53,000 nt of DNA. It comes from Bacteroidales bacterium UBA5515 (GTDB taxonomy: Bacteria > Bacteroidota > Bacteroidia > Bacteroidales > P3). Position numbers and translations under genes: made by a program. Positions 1-9,483 of this stretch are shown here, in pieces. Each line of letters begins with the position of its first letter. The stretch's first letter is position 1. A model generated the notes under the pieces. It searched no databases and was not told the DNA's origin. It saw only the letters and a list, made by a program, of their open reading frames with translations. Location: the NCBI GenBank assembly GCA_002423895.1, contig DIOL01000009.1:1-53000 (forward strand). Direction: 5' to 3'.

Positions 1-8
1 TTTTGCAT

Positions 9-85
9 CCTGCCACCTTGCATATTGTAACCTGCCACCTTACACATAGTAACCTGCCACCTTACATATAGTAACCTGCCACCTT
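9..85. repeat. Tandem repeat array A, four units with 22-bp period
   Basis: The core CCTGCCACCTT starts at 9, 31, 53 and 75, an exact 22-bp period, with A/T-rich spacers of 11 bp that vary in sequence (for example GCATATTGTAA and ACACATAGTAA). The array may begin left of the window. The same core on the other strand (AAGGTGGCAGG) forms array B near 22358. The period is not a multiple of three, so it is not a peptide repeat, and the unit is far too short for a CRISPR repeat-spacer. Its function is unknown. Confidence 0.9.
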
Positions 86-97
86 GCAGAATTTTTT

Positions 98-202
98 CTT
101 GATATAAATAAATTTTTACTTGATTTAAAGAGCTTTTTCCCTTATTCTGGTAAAAATAATCTTCAATTAAGTAAAAATAATCTTATTAAATTTAGCGTAA
201 AT
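98..202. repeat. Degenerate phased array A2, CTT(GAT) every 21 bp
   Basis: CTT, or a close variant, starts at 98, 119, 140/141, 161 and 182, a 21-bp spacing. The first two copies read CTTGAT, and the stretch GTAAAAATAATCTT is repeated at 150-163 and 171-184. The array sits directly after array A and ends about 70 bp before the promoter of the methionine gamma-lyase-like gene. The unit is poorly conserved apart from the CTT and A/T tracts, so it was recognised by spacing. No reading frame was found in 1-319. Confidence 0.65.
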
Positions 203-269
203 ATAGTTTATGTACGATAAAACAATTTCACAAGGGAGGGAATATTTATTATTGTATTGATTTGTTTTG

Positions 270-277
270 TATTTTTG
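270..277 (+). promoter_or_regulatory. Putative Bacteroidota -7 element upstream of the methionine gamma-lyase-like gene
   Basis: TATTTTTG matches the Bacteroidota primary sigma -7 consensus TAnnTTTG. It lies 42 bp before the ATG at 320. The nearest upstream TTG (252-254) leaves only 15 bp, shorter than the usual spacer, so the -33 element is weak. No SAM or other riboswitch fold was recognised in the leader. Confidence 0.4.
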
Positions 278-319
278 CATGAGAAATTTAATTATCGTTT
301 AACAAATAACATATAGAAT

Positions 320-1504
320 ATGGAAAATCCAAAAGATTATGGTTTTAGCTCACAACTAATCCACTACAGCAGTCATCACGACGAATATAAAAGTGCAACA
401 GTGCCAATTTATCAAACTTCAACTTTTGCTTTTGAAAGTGCAGAAGATGGAGCAGAATGTTTTGCAGGAACAAAGCAAGGATATATATATACAAGAATGG
501 GAAATCCAACAGTTAAGGCATTAGAACGCCAAATTGCTGTTTTGGAACATGGATATGATTCAATAGCTTTTTCTTCAGGAATGGCAGCTGTTTCAACAGT
601 TTACATGGCTTTGCTTAATTCAAATGAACACATGATTAGCTCTGCTGCAGTTTATGGAGCATCAAGAGTTATGATGGAACAACATTTATCTCGTTTTGGA
701 GTTCAATCTTCTTATGTAAATACTGCAGATTTAAATGAAATAAAGGCAGCAATTAAGCCTAACACCAAAATGATTTATATTGAAACACCAGCTAATCCAA
801 CAATGGACATAACAGACATTCAGGCTTGTGCAGAAATAGCTCATTCAATTGGTGCAGTTTTGGTTGTTGACAATACTTTCTGTTCTCCTTATCTTCAAAA
901 CCCAATTGACCTTGGAGCTGATGTTGTTTTGCATTCAGTGACTAAGTTTATTAATGGACATGCTGATATTGTTGGAGGTATTGTTATTTCAAAAACAAAA
1001 GAACTTAACGACAAGATTAAAGGAATGATGTTTAACTTGGGTGGAAATATGGATCCTCATCAAGCTTACATGGTTATTCGTGGAGTAAAAACTCTTGCAA
1101 TAAGAATTGAAAGAGCACAGGAAAATGCAATGAAAGTTGCTAAATTCTTGGAAAATCATCCTAAGATAGAATGGATTAAATATCCTGGATTGGATTCTTT
1201 TGCACAAAAAGACTTGGTTGCAAAACAAATGAAAGGAACAGGAACAATGATTAGTTTTGGACTTAAAGGTGGTTTGGAAGCAGGTAGAAGTTTAATGAAC
1301 AATGTTAAAATGTGTATCTTGGCTGTTTCTTTAGGAGGAATTGAAACTCTTATTCAACATCCAGCTTCAATGACACATTCAAAAATGACTCAAGAAGCAC
1401 GTAAAAGTGCAGGAATTGGAGAAGGTTTAGTGCGTTTCTCTGTTGGAATTGAAGATGCACAAGACATAATCAATGATTTACAACAAGCTTTAGAAAAGGC
1501 TTAA
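320..1504 (+). CDS. megL: Methionine gamma-lyase-like PLP enzyme (Cys/Met metabolism family)
   Basis: This is a 394-residue fold-type I PLP enzyme of the trans-sulfuration family. The PLP lysine is K209 in HSVTKFINGH. YTRMGNP (57-63) supplies the phosphate-binding Tyr and Arg of the neighbouring subunit, and D184 in VVDNTF binds the pyridine nitrogen. The segment ETLIQHPASMTHS is typical of methionine gamma-lyase rather than cystathionine lyase or synthase, so the likely reaction is methionine to methanethiol, 2-oxobutyrate and ammonia. One oddity: the active-site Cys that follows the catalytic Tyr by two residues in classical enzymes (YGC) is alanine here (Y112-G-A114). Substrate preference may therefore be shifted, for example toward homocysteine or cysteine. 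It starts the block of + genes, and the patatin gene follows after 34 bp. Confidence 0.82.
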   Translation: MENPKDYGFSSQLIHYSSHHDEYKSATVPIYQTSTFAFESAEDGAECFAGTKQGYIYTRMGNPTVKALERQIAVLEHGYDSIAFSSGMAAVSTVYMALLNSNEHMISSAAVYGASRVMMEQHLSRFGVQSSYVNTADLNEIKAAIKPNTKMIYIETPANPTMDITDIQACAEIAHSIGAVLVVDNTFCSPYLQNPIDLGADVVLHSVTKFINGHADIVGGIVISKTKELNDKIKGMMFNLGGNMDPHQAYMVIRGVKTLAIRIERAQENAMKVAKFLENHPKIEWIKYPGLDSFAQKDLVAKQMKGTGTMISFGLKGGLEAGRSLMNNVKMCILAVSLGGIETLIQHPASMTHSKMTQEARKSAGIGEGLVRFSVGIEDAQDIINDLQQALEKA

Positions 1505-1538
1505 TAATTTTTCAAAGATAAAAGTTCAACTTATATTA

Positions 1539-3857
1539 ATGAAAAAAGCAATACTTTTTGTTCTGTCACTTCTAATGGCAATTTCACCTTGTTTTTCACA
1601 AAGAACTCAAAAGGTGGGATTGGTTCTTAGTGGTGGTGGAGCAAGAGGTCTTGCACATATTGGAGCAATTCAAGCTTTGGAGGAAAATAATATCCCCATA
1701 GATTATATTGCTGGCTCTTCGGTAGGAGCAATTGTTGGAGCATTATACGCTTCAGGTTATAGTGTTGAAGAAATGAAAAGTTTATTTCTTTCAGAAGATT
1801 TTCAACGTTGGCTTTCAGGAAAAGTGGATAAAAATTATTCCTATTTTTTTAAAGAAAATGAAATAGATCCAGCGTTGGTATCATTCACATTTGATACAAA
1901 AAATAAATTCAAATTTCAAATACCTTCTTCAGTGGTTAATCCAATACAGATGGATTATGCTTTAATGGAAATATTTGCTGGAGCTTCTGCAGTTGCAAAC
2001 AATAATTTTGACTCCCTGATGATTCCTTTCTTTTGCATTACATCTGATATTGAAGCAGGAAAAGCAAGTATTAGAAGAAAAGGTGATTTGGGACAAGCAG
2101 TAAGAGCATCAATGACATTCCCTTTCTATTTTGCTCCAATAAAAATTGATGGGAAATTGATGTTTGACGGAGGAATGTATAATAACTTTCCTTCAAAAGA
2201 AATGCAAGAAATATACAATCCCGATATTATTATAGGGGTTAAAATTTCAGGAAACTATCCTCCTCCAAGAGAAGGGGATATTGTTTCATATCTTCAGAAT
2301 ATTGCAACAAAGGAAACTGATTATAACATCACTTGTAAGAATAGTGTAATAATTGAACCAGATTTAAAACCATATGGCATTTTAGATTTTGGCAGGATGG
2401 AAGAAACTTATTCTATTGGATATGATGCAGCTTTGGAAAAGATTTCTGAAATTAAAGGGTTTCAAAAAGATTCAATAAATGAAGATGAATTAACCCAAAT
2501 TAGAGAGAATTTCAATAAGAGAAAACCTGCTTATGTAATAAATAATGTTATTGTAGAGGGAGTAAATCAATCTCAAAAAAATTATATTGAGAGATCATTA
2601 TTCTACAATTCTACTGATAAGAATTTTACTGAACAAGTTAAAAGAAATTATTTTTCTTTATGTTTTGACAGAAACATTAAATCTGTTCAGCCATATATGT
2701 ATTATAATAACTTTTCTCAATCTTATGTTTTAAACTTAAACGTAAACACACAAGAGAGTTTTAAGGTAAAAGTAGGGGGTTTGCTCTCATCAAATCCTAT
2801 TTCTCATTTATATTTAGGAACAGAATATAATTATTTACATCATCATTCATGGCAGCTAAAAACTAATATATTCTTAGGTAGATATTACACTTCATTTATG
2901 ACAGGTGTACGATTAGACTATCCTTCTCACTTCCCATTTTTTGCAGAAATTGAGTTTAATGCAAATATATGGAGATACTATAATTTAAAAACAAACTTCT
3001 TTGATTTTTCTCCATTAAACTATATTGTTCAAAACGAAACTAATATTCAACTTAATTTAGGAGTTCCAATTGGTGTGAAAGATAAGTTGGTTTTTAATGC
3101 TGGCTATGGACTTGTTGATGATGAATATTTTAATATAAAGAATACAACCATTTACGATACGGCAGATAATACAAGATTCCATCATTTTGTATCAGGATTT
3201 ACAAGATGTCTTTCTTCTTTGAATGATTTTCAATTTCCTACAACAGGAATTTTTTCAAAGATACAATTACAATATATACATGGTAAAGAGAATTTTACTC
3301 CAGGAAATACTTCTACTATATCAGATCCTAAAGATAAGCTTCATGGGTGGATGCAATTTAGTTTCCGTCACAAACAATACTTTGACATTACTAAGAATTT
3401 TGCATTTGGATTTAATGCAGATGTTTTCTATTCTTTTCAAAACCTCTTTTCCAATTATAATTCAACGCTTCTAAATGCAGGAGTTTATACACCTACATTA
3501 GAGACATTCACGCAATTTATGCCAGAATATAGAGCTAATCAATATTTGGCATTTGGAACAGAAAATATCTTTAAAGTAAGTTTTTATAGAATTGATGCTT
3601 CGTTTAGATTAAATGGTAATCTTTATGCTCCAATTTCTCGAATAATTACCAAAGATAATAATCTGCCTACATATTCCACTGATTTTTTTAATAAAATATA
3701 TCTAATAATAAGTTCAACTTTAGTATTCAATACTCCAATAGGTCCTTTAAGCATAATTGCTGGTTATCATCAAAGAGATGATAAAAAAACAAACCCATTT
3801 ACAATATCAGTTAATTTTGGATACATAATGTTTAACAGAAAAAATATTGACAGATAA
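1539..3857 (+). CDS. Patatin-like phospholipase with C-terminal Omp85 beta-barrel (PlpD-type)
   Basis: The 772-residue protein has a signal peptide ending near S20. A patatin domain (about 25-220) follows, with oxyanion loop SGGGARG, nucleophile S61 in GSSVG and the DGG motif at D210-G212, so the Ser/Asp dyad is complete. Residues 330-390 resemble a POTRA domain, and about 400 to the end is rich in aromatic alternating beta-strands and ends like an Omp85/BamA barrel. This order is that of type Vd (PlpD-like) autotransporters, common in Bacteroidota. By family, the lipase domain would be carried to or through the outer membrane and act as a phospholipase A. It is followed after 4 bp by a LolD-type ATPase. 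The substrate is not visible from sequence. Confidence 0.88.
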   Translation: MKKAILFVLSLLMAISPCFSQRTQKVGLVLSGGGARGLAHIGAIQALEENNIPIDYIAGSSVGAIVGALYASGYSVEEMKSLFLSEDFQRWLSGKVDKNYSYFFKENEIDPALVSFTFDTKNKFKFQIPSSVVNPIQMDYALMEIFAGASAVANNNFDSLMIPFFCITSDIEAGKASIRRKGDLGQAVRASMTFPFYFAPIKIDGKLMFDGGMYNNFPSKEMQEIYNPDIIIGVKISGNYPPPREGDIVSYLQNIATKETDYNITCKNSVIIEPDLKPYGILDFGRMEETYSIGYDAALEKISEIKGFQKDSINEDELTQIRENFNKRKPAYVINNVIVEGVNQSQKNYIERSLFYNSTDKNFTEQVKRNYFSLCFDRNIKSVQPYMYYNNFSQSYVLNLNVNTQESFKVKVGGLLSSNPISHLYLGTEYNYLHHHSWQLKTNIFLGRYYTSFMTGVRLDYPSHFPFFAEIEFNANIWRYYNLKTNFFDFSPLNYIVQNETNIQLNLGVPIGVKDKLVFNAGYGLVDDEYFNIKNTTIYDTADNTRFHHFVSGFTRCLSSLNDFQFPTTGIFSKIQLQYIHGKENFTPGNTSTISDPKDKLHGWMQFSFRHKQYFDITKNFAFGFNADVFYSFQNLFSNYNSTLLNAGVYTPTLETFTQFMPEYRANQYLAFGTENIFKVSFYRIDASFRLNGNLYAPISRIITKDNNLPTYSTDFFNKIYLIISSTLVFNTPIGPLSIIAGYHQRDDKKTNPFTISVNFGYIMFNRKNIDR

Positions 3858-3861
3858 TTAT

Positions 3862-4515
3862 ATGATTGAGGTTAAAAACGTATATAAGTCATTCGGAAAT
3901 CTTCAAATTCTTAAGGGAATTAATATTGGAATAAATTCATCAGAAATTGTTTCAATAGTTGGAGCTTCAGGAACAGGAAAAACTACTCTTTTACAAATAA
4001 TAGGAACTTTAAGTAAAGCTGATAAGGGGGAGGTTTGGATTCATGGAAAAGAAACCACTAAAATGACTGAATCACAAATTGCAGATTTTAGGAATAAGGA
4101 AATTGGTTTTGTCTTTCAATTTCATCACCTTTTAGCTGAATTTACAGCAATTGAAAATGCCTGCATCCCTGCTTTTATTGCAAAAAAAAGTAAGAGAGAT
4201 GCCTTTAAGGAAGCAGAAGGACTTTTTGATATTCTCCAAATTAGAGACAGAATGCACCACAAACCTTCTGAGTTATCTGGAGGAGAACAGCAAAGAGTTG
4301 CGGTTGCAAGAGCTTTAATCAATAAACCTTCAATTATTTTAGCTGATGAACCTTCTGGTAATTTGGATTCACAAAATGCTAAAGAACTTCATAGCCTATT
4401 TTTCTCCCTAAGAGATTTATATAAACAAACATTTTTAATAGTAACACATAATGAAGAATTAGCTAATATGAGCGATAGAAAACTTCTTATGAAAGATGGA
4501 CAAATAATAGAATAA
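3862..4515 (+). CDS. lolD: ABC transporter ATP-binding protein, LolD/MacB-type
   Basis: The 217-residue ABC ATPase shows Walker A GASGTGKT (34-41), the Q-loop near FVFQFHH, signature LSGGEQ (138-143), Walker B IILADEPS and the switch histidine in VTHNEEL. The LADEPSGNLD sequence and the size are those of the LolD/FtsE/MacB group. LolD powers release of lipoproteins from the inner membrane in the LolCDE complex. No LolC/E-like permease is adjacent, which is usual in Bacteroidota. An in-frame TTG at 3847 would overlap the patatin stop; the ATG at 3862, 4 bp after that stop, was chosen. A MacB-type exporter ATPase cannot be excluded. Confidence 0.8.
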   Translation: MIEVKNVYKSFGNLQILKGINIGINSSEIVSIVGASGTGKTTLLQIIGTLSKADKGEVWIHGKETTKMTESQIADFRNKEIGFVFQFHHLLAEFTAIENACIPAFIAKKSKRDAFKEAEGLFDILQIRDRMHHKPSELSGGEQQRVAVARALINKPSIILADEPSGNLDSQNAKELHSLFFSLRDLYKQTFLIVTHNEELANMSDRKLLMKDGQIIE

Positions 4516-4528
4516 AAAACCAAAAAAT

Positions 4529-5269
4529 ATGAAAGAATCACAATTGATTTATGGAATTAGACCAGTGGTAGAAGCTCTTAGAAGTGGAAAAGAAATTGAA
4601 AAGATTTTTCTTCAATCTACTTTGCAGGGAACCCTATTACAAGAATTAAAGGAAGAAATTAGAAAAAGACAGACAGTAGTTCAATATGTTCCTGTTGAGA
4701 AATTAAATAGATTAACAAGAAATAATCATCAGGGTGTTGTTGCTGTAATTTCTCTAATTGAATACTATAACTTTGAAGAAATTGTAACACAAATTATTGA
4801 AAAAGGAAAGGCCCCATTTCTTTTAATGCTTGATAGAGTAACTGATGTTAGAAATCTTGGTGCAATTGCAAGAAGTGCTGAATGTGCAGGAGTTGATGCA
4901 ATAATTGTTCCTCAATATTCTTCAGCTCAAATTAATGAAGATGCTATTAAAACATCCTCTGGTGCTCTGTTAAGATTGCCAATTTGCAGAGAAGTAAACC
5001 TTAAAACTACTATAAACCTTGCAAAACAAATGGGTGTTAATGTTTTTTGTGCTACAGAAAAAGGAGGAGAACTTTATACACAAGTTTCAATGCAAGAAAG
5101 TTTAATGATAGTTATGGGATCAGAAGACACTGGTGTTTCTCCTGAAATTATTAAACTTTGTGATAAAAAAATAAAGATTCCAATCAAAGCAAATATTGAA
5201 TCTCTAAATGTTTCTGTTGCTGCTGGAATTTTAATGTATGAAGTTGTTAGACAAAGAGATTTAGTATAA
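4529..5269 (+). CDS. rlmB: 23S rRNA (guanosine-2'-O-)-methyltransferase RlmB (TrmH/SpoU family)
   Basis: The protein has 246 residues. An N-terminal substrate-binding domain (IYGIRPVVEAL near residue 7) precedes the SPOUT trefoil-knot methyltransferase domain. The three SpoU motifs are present: N109LGAIAR with R115, MGSEDTG with E199, and SLNVSVAAGI (225-234). The family methylates the 2'-OH of G2251 in 23S rRNA, in the P-loop of the peptidyl transferase centre, using SAM. A related tRNA methyltransferase is possible because the family is broad, but the N-terminal domain favours RlmB. It lies 13 bp after the LolD-like gene and 22 bp before the Ig-like lipoprotein gene, probably in one operon. 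Confidence 0.85.
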   Translation: MKESQLIYGIRPVVEALRSGKEIEKIFLQSTLQGTLLQELKEEIRKRQTVVQYVPVEKLNRLTRNNHQGVVAVISLIEYYNFEEIVTQIIEKGKAPFLLMLDRVTDVRNLGAIARSAECAGVDAIIVPQYSSAQINEDAIKTSSGALLRLPICREVNLKTTINLAKQMGVNVFCATEKGGELYTQVSMQESLMIVMGSEDTGVSPEIIKLCDKKIKIPIKANIESLNVSVAAGILMYEVVRQRDLV

Positions 5270-5291
5270 ATTAAGTTGCCAAAAAGAGAAA

Positions 5292-6965
5292 ATGAGAAAT
5301 AAGAATAAATTCATAGAAATGATTAAAATATTTGCTTCAAAAATAATTATTTGTGGAGTTTTATCTGTTTTATTTTTTTCTTGTGCTCAAATAGGTACTC
5401 CAAACGGAGGGATTTATGATAGAATACCTCCAAAAGCTAAATCTTCAAAACCTCCACATAACTCAACTAATTTTAAAGAAAAATCATTTGAAATAGTATT
5501 TGATGAGTATATTAGTACCGAAAATACTTCAGAAGAAATAATTATTTCTCCTCCTCTTAAAAATAAACCAGTTGTTAAGGCTCATCTTAAAACTTTAAAA
5601 GTAAGCTGGACAGATACATTAGCTGAAAACACAACTTATATTTTTGATTTTGGGAGTTCAATTATTGATTATACAGAAGGCAACAGGCTAAATAATTTTG
5701 TTTACAGTTTTTCAACTGGAAATGTTATAGATACTTTTGAATACAAAGGTAAAGTTCTGGAAGCATATAGTTTGAAACCTGTGGCTAAGAAATATGTCAT
5801 GCTCTATAAGTCAGAAGAAAAAGATATTGCAAAAAAAGAAAAACCTTCATATATAACAAGAACAGATAGCTCAGGGAACTTTACGTTTCATAATATAGCT
5901 CAAGGTAATTATCAAATTCTAGTTCTTGATGATAAGAATCAAAATCTTCTTTATGACCTCGCAGATGAAGCCATAGCTTTTTCAAATGAAAGGATTGAAG
6001 CTGCATTATATACCAATGATACAACTAAGAAAATGCCTGTTAAAACAAATAATATTCTTTATTTCTATGAGCCTAGGGATACTTCAATCAATCTTTCTTC
6101 AAGTAAATTAATATCTCCATACCATATTCAACTTGCTTTTTCTAATCCAACTACTGATAGCTTGAATTTTGTTTTTAATTATCCAAAACTTATTGGAAAG
6201 ACAGATAAAAATCTTTTATTGGAATTAAATTCAAAAAAAGATAGTATAGATATTTGGAGTTTAGGGCAAAGATTTGATTCAATTAAGTTTTCTGTTACTG
6301 ATATTGGATTAAAAGAAGATGTTGAGCTTTATCATGTTAAGAGATTAAAAGAAGAATTGAAAGATACTTTTTCTTTTGTTGTTCCAAAACAAAACTTGCC
6401 TTATTTTTCCGAATGTTTATTAGAAATGCCTTTTCCAATAAATAATGATACTCTTTCATTCGATGCTATTAAGATAAATGGAAAAGACACTACAATAATT
6501 AAATGTAAACCATCTTCAACATCTCCTCTTTATATTAATGTAGGGAATAAGTTTGAACAAGGCACCAAACAACAAATTAAGATAAGAGAAGGATTGATAA
6601 AAAATAAATTAGGTCAAGTAAACGACTCGATTAGTTTCTATTTGACTGTTGATAATGAAATTGATTATGGTAATTTCTTTTTTAGCATCGATGATTCAAT
6701 ATCACAAAACGATTATATCTTAGTGCTAGAAGATATCCAAGGAAAAGAAATAATGACATCATACGCTAAAAATAAAGAAAGAATTTATTTCCTCAATCTA
6801 AAAGAAGGAGGATATAAACTCAAAATTATTGTAGATTCAAATAATAATAAGAAATGGGATTATGGTAATTATAAATTAAATATTCTTCCAGAGAAAGTAT
6901 TTTACTATCAAAAGCCAATCAATATAAGAAAGAATTGGGATGTTGAAGAAGTATTTATTCCATAA
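5292..6965 (+). CDS. Ig-like domain lipoprotein (SbsA-type Ig repeat)
   Basis: The 557-residue protein has a lipoprotein signal with lipobox LFFSC, the acylated Cys being near residue 31. The conserved start IGTPNGGIYDRIPPK and the following SKPPHNSTNFKEKSFEIVFDEYI-type strand correspond to the SbsA Ig-like lipoproteins found in most Bacteroidota. A mid-region segment (SGNFTFHNIAQGNYQILVLDD) resembles a carboxypeptidase-regulatory-like fold, and a similar short segment returns near the C terminus. The protein probably sits on the outer membrane. Its role is unknown, although the family is well conserved. It is the last gene of the + block before a 410-bp gap. Confidence 0.72.
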   Translation: MRNKNKFIEMIKIFASKIIICGVLSVLFFSCAQIGTPNGGIYDRIPPKAKSSKPPHNSTNFKEKSFEIVFDEYISTENTSEEIIISPPLKNKPVVKAHLKTLKVSWTDTLAENTTYIFDFGSSIIDYTEGNRLNNFVYSFSTGNVIDTFEYKGKVLEAYSLKPVAKKYVMLYKSEEKDIAKKEKPSYITRTDSSGNFTFHNIAQGNYQILVLDDKNQNLLYDLADEAIAFSNERIEAALYTNDTTKKMPVKTNNILYFYEPRDTSINLSSSKLISPYHIQLAFSNPTTDSLNFVFNYPKLIGKTDKNLLLELNSKKDSIDIWSLGQRFDSIKFSVTDIGLKEDVELYHVKRLKEELKDTFSFVVPKQNLPYFSECLLEMPFPINNDTLSFDAIKINGKDTTIIKCKPSSTSPLYINVGNKFEQGTKQQIKIREGLIKNKLGQVNDSISFYLTVDNEIDYGNFFFSIDDSISQNDYILVLEDIQGKEIMTSYAKNKERIYFLNLKEGGYKLKIIVDSNNNKKWDYGNYKLNILPEKVFYYQKPINIRKNWDVEEVFIP

Positions 6966-7375
6966 TTAACATGATTTCAACATAGGGAAATTGCTTATAA
7001 TCACCCAAAAAAAATATTGTTATTAAAAGGAATATACTGCATATCGGAACAAGTACCATCCTCCGACAAAAGAAAGTATTTATGTCTTTAGTATTCTGAT
7101 TATAAATTCAAGCTTGATTGATTGTTAAATAAATAGTAAATGCATAACTCGTTGACAAATACTAATTTTTGTATTGTATTCACCTTATTATATAAGAAAA
7201 ATGTGAACATTGAGTTTGTATTATTGAAGCAAATAAAGCTGTAACTCTATAAAATAATGATTACAGAGTTACAGCTTATTATTGGAACTTATATGTGTTG
7301 AACAACAATAAAGATATGAATATTATAATAGCAGTCCTTACTAGGGATGCTATTACAATATATTTACATTCTCTT
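6966..7375. other. Gene-free gap between convergent genes
   Basis: This is 410 bp between the stop of the Ig-like lipoprotein gene and the stop of the P-type ATPase gene. No open frame worth calling, tRNA or insertion-sequence end was recognised. The only clear structure is the hairpin at 7236-7277. The segment near 7038-7070 is slightly richer in G+C than its surroundings and could be a gene remnant, but it could not be identified. Confidence 0.6.
7236..7277 (-). terminator. Hairpin terminator candidate downstream of the metal operon
   Basis: Perfect 13-bp arms AAGCTGTAACTCT (7236-7248) and AGAGTTACAGCTT (7265-7277) enclose a 16-nt loop. Read on the - strand the stem is followed by TTATTT, so it suits the P-type ATPase transcript, which ends about 100 bp upstream. 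It may also stop + transcripts arriving from the lipoprotein gene. Confidence 0.55.
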
Positions 7376-9454
7376 TTATTTCTTCAATATTCTTATAGAA
7401 TTAAATATAGCTATTAAAGTAACACCAATATCACCAAAAACAGCTTCCCACATCGAAGCAATACCAAATACCCCAAGAATAATAAATATTAGTTTTATTC
7501 CCATTGCAATTATTATATTTTGCCAAACAATATTTCTTGTGCTATTTGATACATCAATAGCATCAATCACTTTTGAAGGAGAGTCTGTCATTAAAACAAC
7601 ATCTGCGACCTCAATTGCTGCATCAGAACCAAGAGCACCCATAGCAATACCAATGTCAGCACGAGCAATTACAGGAGCGTCATTAATGCCATCACCAACA
7701 AATGCAATTTTACCATTATTACTTTTATCAATCACGTTTTCAATATGAGTTACTTTATCTTCTGGCAAAAGTTCTGCATAGTATTTATCAATATTTAATT
7801 TTGTTGCAAAATCTGCTGCAGCTAATTTATTATCGCCTGTGAGCATTACTGTTAGAATATTCTTTGCCTTAAGTTTTTTTATTGTTTCTATGGCATCATC
7901 TTTCAATGTGTCAGAAATAATTATATAACCAGCATAAATATTTTCTATTACAATATGAATAACCGTACCTTTGACATTACAAAAAGGATGATTAATGTTT
8001 TCCTTATGCATCAATTTGTCATTACCAGCAAGAATCGTTTTCCCATCAATAACAGCTTTTATTCCATGACCAGATATCTCTTCAAACTGATTAATTCTCG
8101 AAATATCTATATTTTTTCCAAAAGCATCATAAATTGATTTTGCAATAGGGTGATTTGAATTAGCTTCAGTATAAGCAGCATATTCCATTATTTGTTCATT
8201 TGTAAAACTATTGAATGTAACGATTTCTGAAACTTTAAATTCACCTTTTGTCAATGTACCAGTCTTGTCAAATACCACTGTTTTTACTTGTGTTAGGACA
8301 TCAAGAAAATTAGAACCCTTAACAAGAATTCCTTTTTTGGATGCACTTCCAATACCACCAAAGTAACCAAGAGGAATACTTATAACCAAAGCACAAGGAC
8401 AGGAAACCACCAAAACTACTAAAGCACGATAAATCCAATCACCAAATGTTTGACTTGCAAATAAAATAGGCGGTAAAACGGCTAATAGCAATGCACCAAA
8501 GACAACAACTGGCGTATAGTATTTTGCAAATGTTGTAATAAATTTTTCAGTTTGAGACTTTTTAGAAGACGCATTTTCAACCATTTCAAGGATTTTTGAA
8601 ATAGAAGATTCTCTAAAACATTTCGTTACCTTTATTGTTAGAAGTCCATTTTGATTTATCATACCAGATAATACAGAATCGTTTTCCTTAACTTTCCGAG
8701 GTACACTTTCGCCAGTTAAAGCAGAAGTGTCTAAAAAAGAACTTCCTTCTATTATTTCACCATCTAGAGGTATTTTTTCCCCAGCTTTTACAATTATTAA
8801 ATCTCCAACATTTATATCATCAGGTGAAACAATTTTAACATCGCCATTGATCAATAAATTTGCAAAATTAGGTTTGATTTCAAGCAATGATTTTATTGAC
8901 CTACGAGAACGACCAACTGCAATATCTTGAAACAATTCACCTACTACATAAAATAGCATTACAGAAACAGCTTCAGGCATTGCATCTATTGCAAAAGCTC
9001 CTAATGTAGCAATAGTCATTAGAAAATGTTCGTTAAAAATTTGTCCCTTTAATATATTTCTTACAGCCTCAGCAATCACTTTCCACCCTACAATAATATA
9101 AGCTATTACAAATACAAAATATTCCGCAAAATGGAAGGGGGTATTATGTAATGATTTCTCAAATATAATACCGATAAGTAAAATTAAAAGAGCAGAAACG
9201 ACTTTAATAATTGCAGGTCTGTGTTCTGACAATTCACTTACATTATTATCTTTATTATTTTCCAAGACTTCCACTTTTGGTTCAATTTCCTTAATTTTTG
9301 ATATAACCTTTTTGATATTATATGTATCTATGGTAAGTGTCAAATTTGCAAAATTAACATTCACAAATTTCACTTCTTCCATTTTTCTAATTTTATCTTC
9401 GATTTTATTTGCACAGTTGGCACAATCAAGATTTTTAAGTTTATATTTTTTCAT
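7376..9454 (-). CDS. zntA: Zn/Cd/Pb-translocating P1B-type ATPase
   Basis: The 692-residue heavy-metal P-type ATPase has one N-terminal HMA domain with the metal-binding pair C11/C14 (LDCANC). It carries the transmembrane CPC (352-354), the phosphorylation site D396 in DKTGTLT, the SNHP nucleotide-binding motif, MLTGDN and the hinge GDGINDAP. The last membrane helices contain K654 (GIKLIF) and D675 (WEAVFGDIG), the residues that mark the Zn2+/Cd2+/Pb2+ subgroup (ZntA/CadA) rather than Cu+ pumps. It exports these ions from cytoplasm to periplasm. It is the last gene of the efflux operon, 29 bp after the PII-like gene, so it can deliver ions to the compartment served by the RND pump. Confidence 0.9.
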   Translation of the reverse strand: MKKYKLKNLDCANCANKIEDKIRKMEEVKFVNVNFANLTLTIDTYNIKKVISKIKEIEPKVEVLENNKDNNVSELSEHRPAIIKVVSALLILLIGIIFEKSLHNTPFHFAEYFVFVIAYIIVGWKVIAEAVRNILKGQIFNEHFLMTIATLGAFAIDAMPEAVSVMLFYVVGELFQDIAVGRSRRSIKSLLEIKPNFANLLINGDVKIVSPDDINVGDLIIVKAGEKIPLDGEIIEGSSFLDTSALTGESVPRKVKENDSVLSGMINQNGLLTIKVTKCFRESSISKILEMVENASSKKSQTEKFITTFAKYYTPVVVFGALLLAVLPPILFASQTFGDWIYRALVVLVVSCPCALVISIPLGYFGGIGSASKKGILVKGSNFLDVLTQVKTVVFDKTGTLTKGEFKVSEIVTFNSFTNEQIMEYAAYTEANSNHPIAKSIYDAFGKNIDISRINQFEEISGHGIKAVIDGKTILAGNDKLMHKENINHPFCNVKGTVIHIVIENIYAGYIIISDTLKDDAIETIKKLKAKNILTVMLTGDNKLAAADFATKLNIDKYYAELLPEDKVTHIENVIDKSNNGKIAFVGDGINDAPVIARADIGIAMGALGSDAAIEVADVVLMTDSPSKVIDAIDVSNSTRNIVWQNIIIAMGIKLIFIILGVFGIASMWEAVFGDIGVTLIAIFNSIRILKK

Positions 9455-9483
9455 TTATTTTATATTTTTCCAAGTAAAAAAGA

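Noticed and set aside
1..95. Possible CRISPR array
   Set aside because: Repeat plus spacer is only 22 bp, the spacers are about 11 bp and A/T-rich, and there are no cas genes in the window.
190..319. SAM riboswitch upstream of the methionine gamma-lyase-like gene
   Set aside because: No conserved SAM aptamer helices could be found; the leader is short and A/T-rich.
7347..7748. Long + strand frames inside the P-type ATPase and RND genes
   Set aside because: They are antisense shadows of genes whose motifs are all on the - strand.
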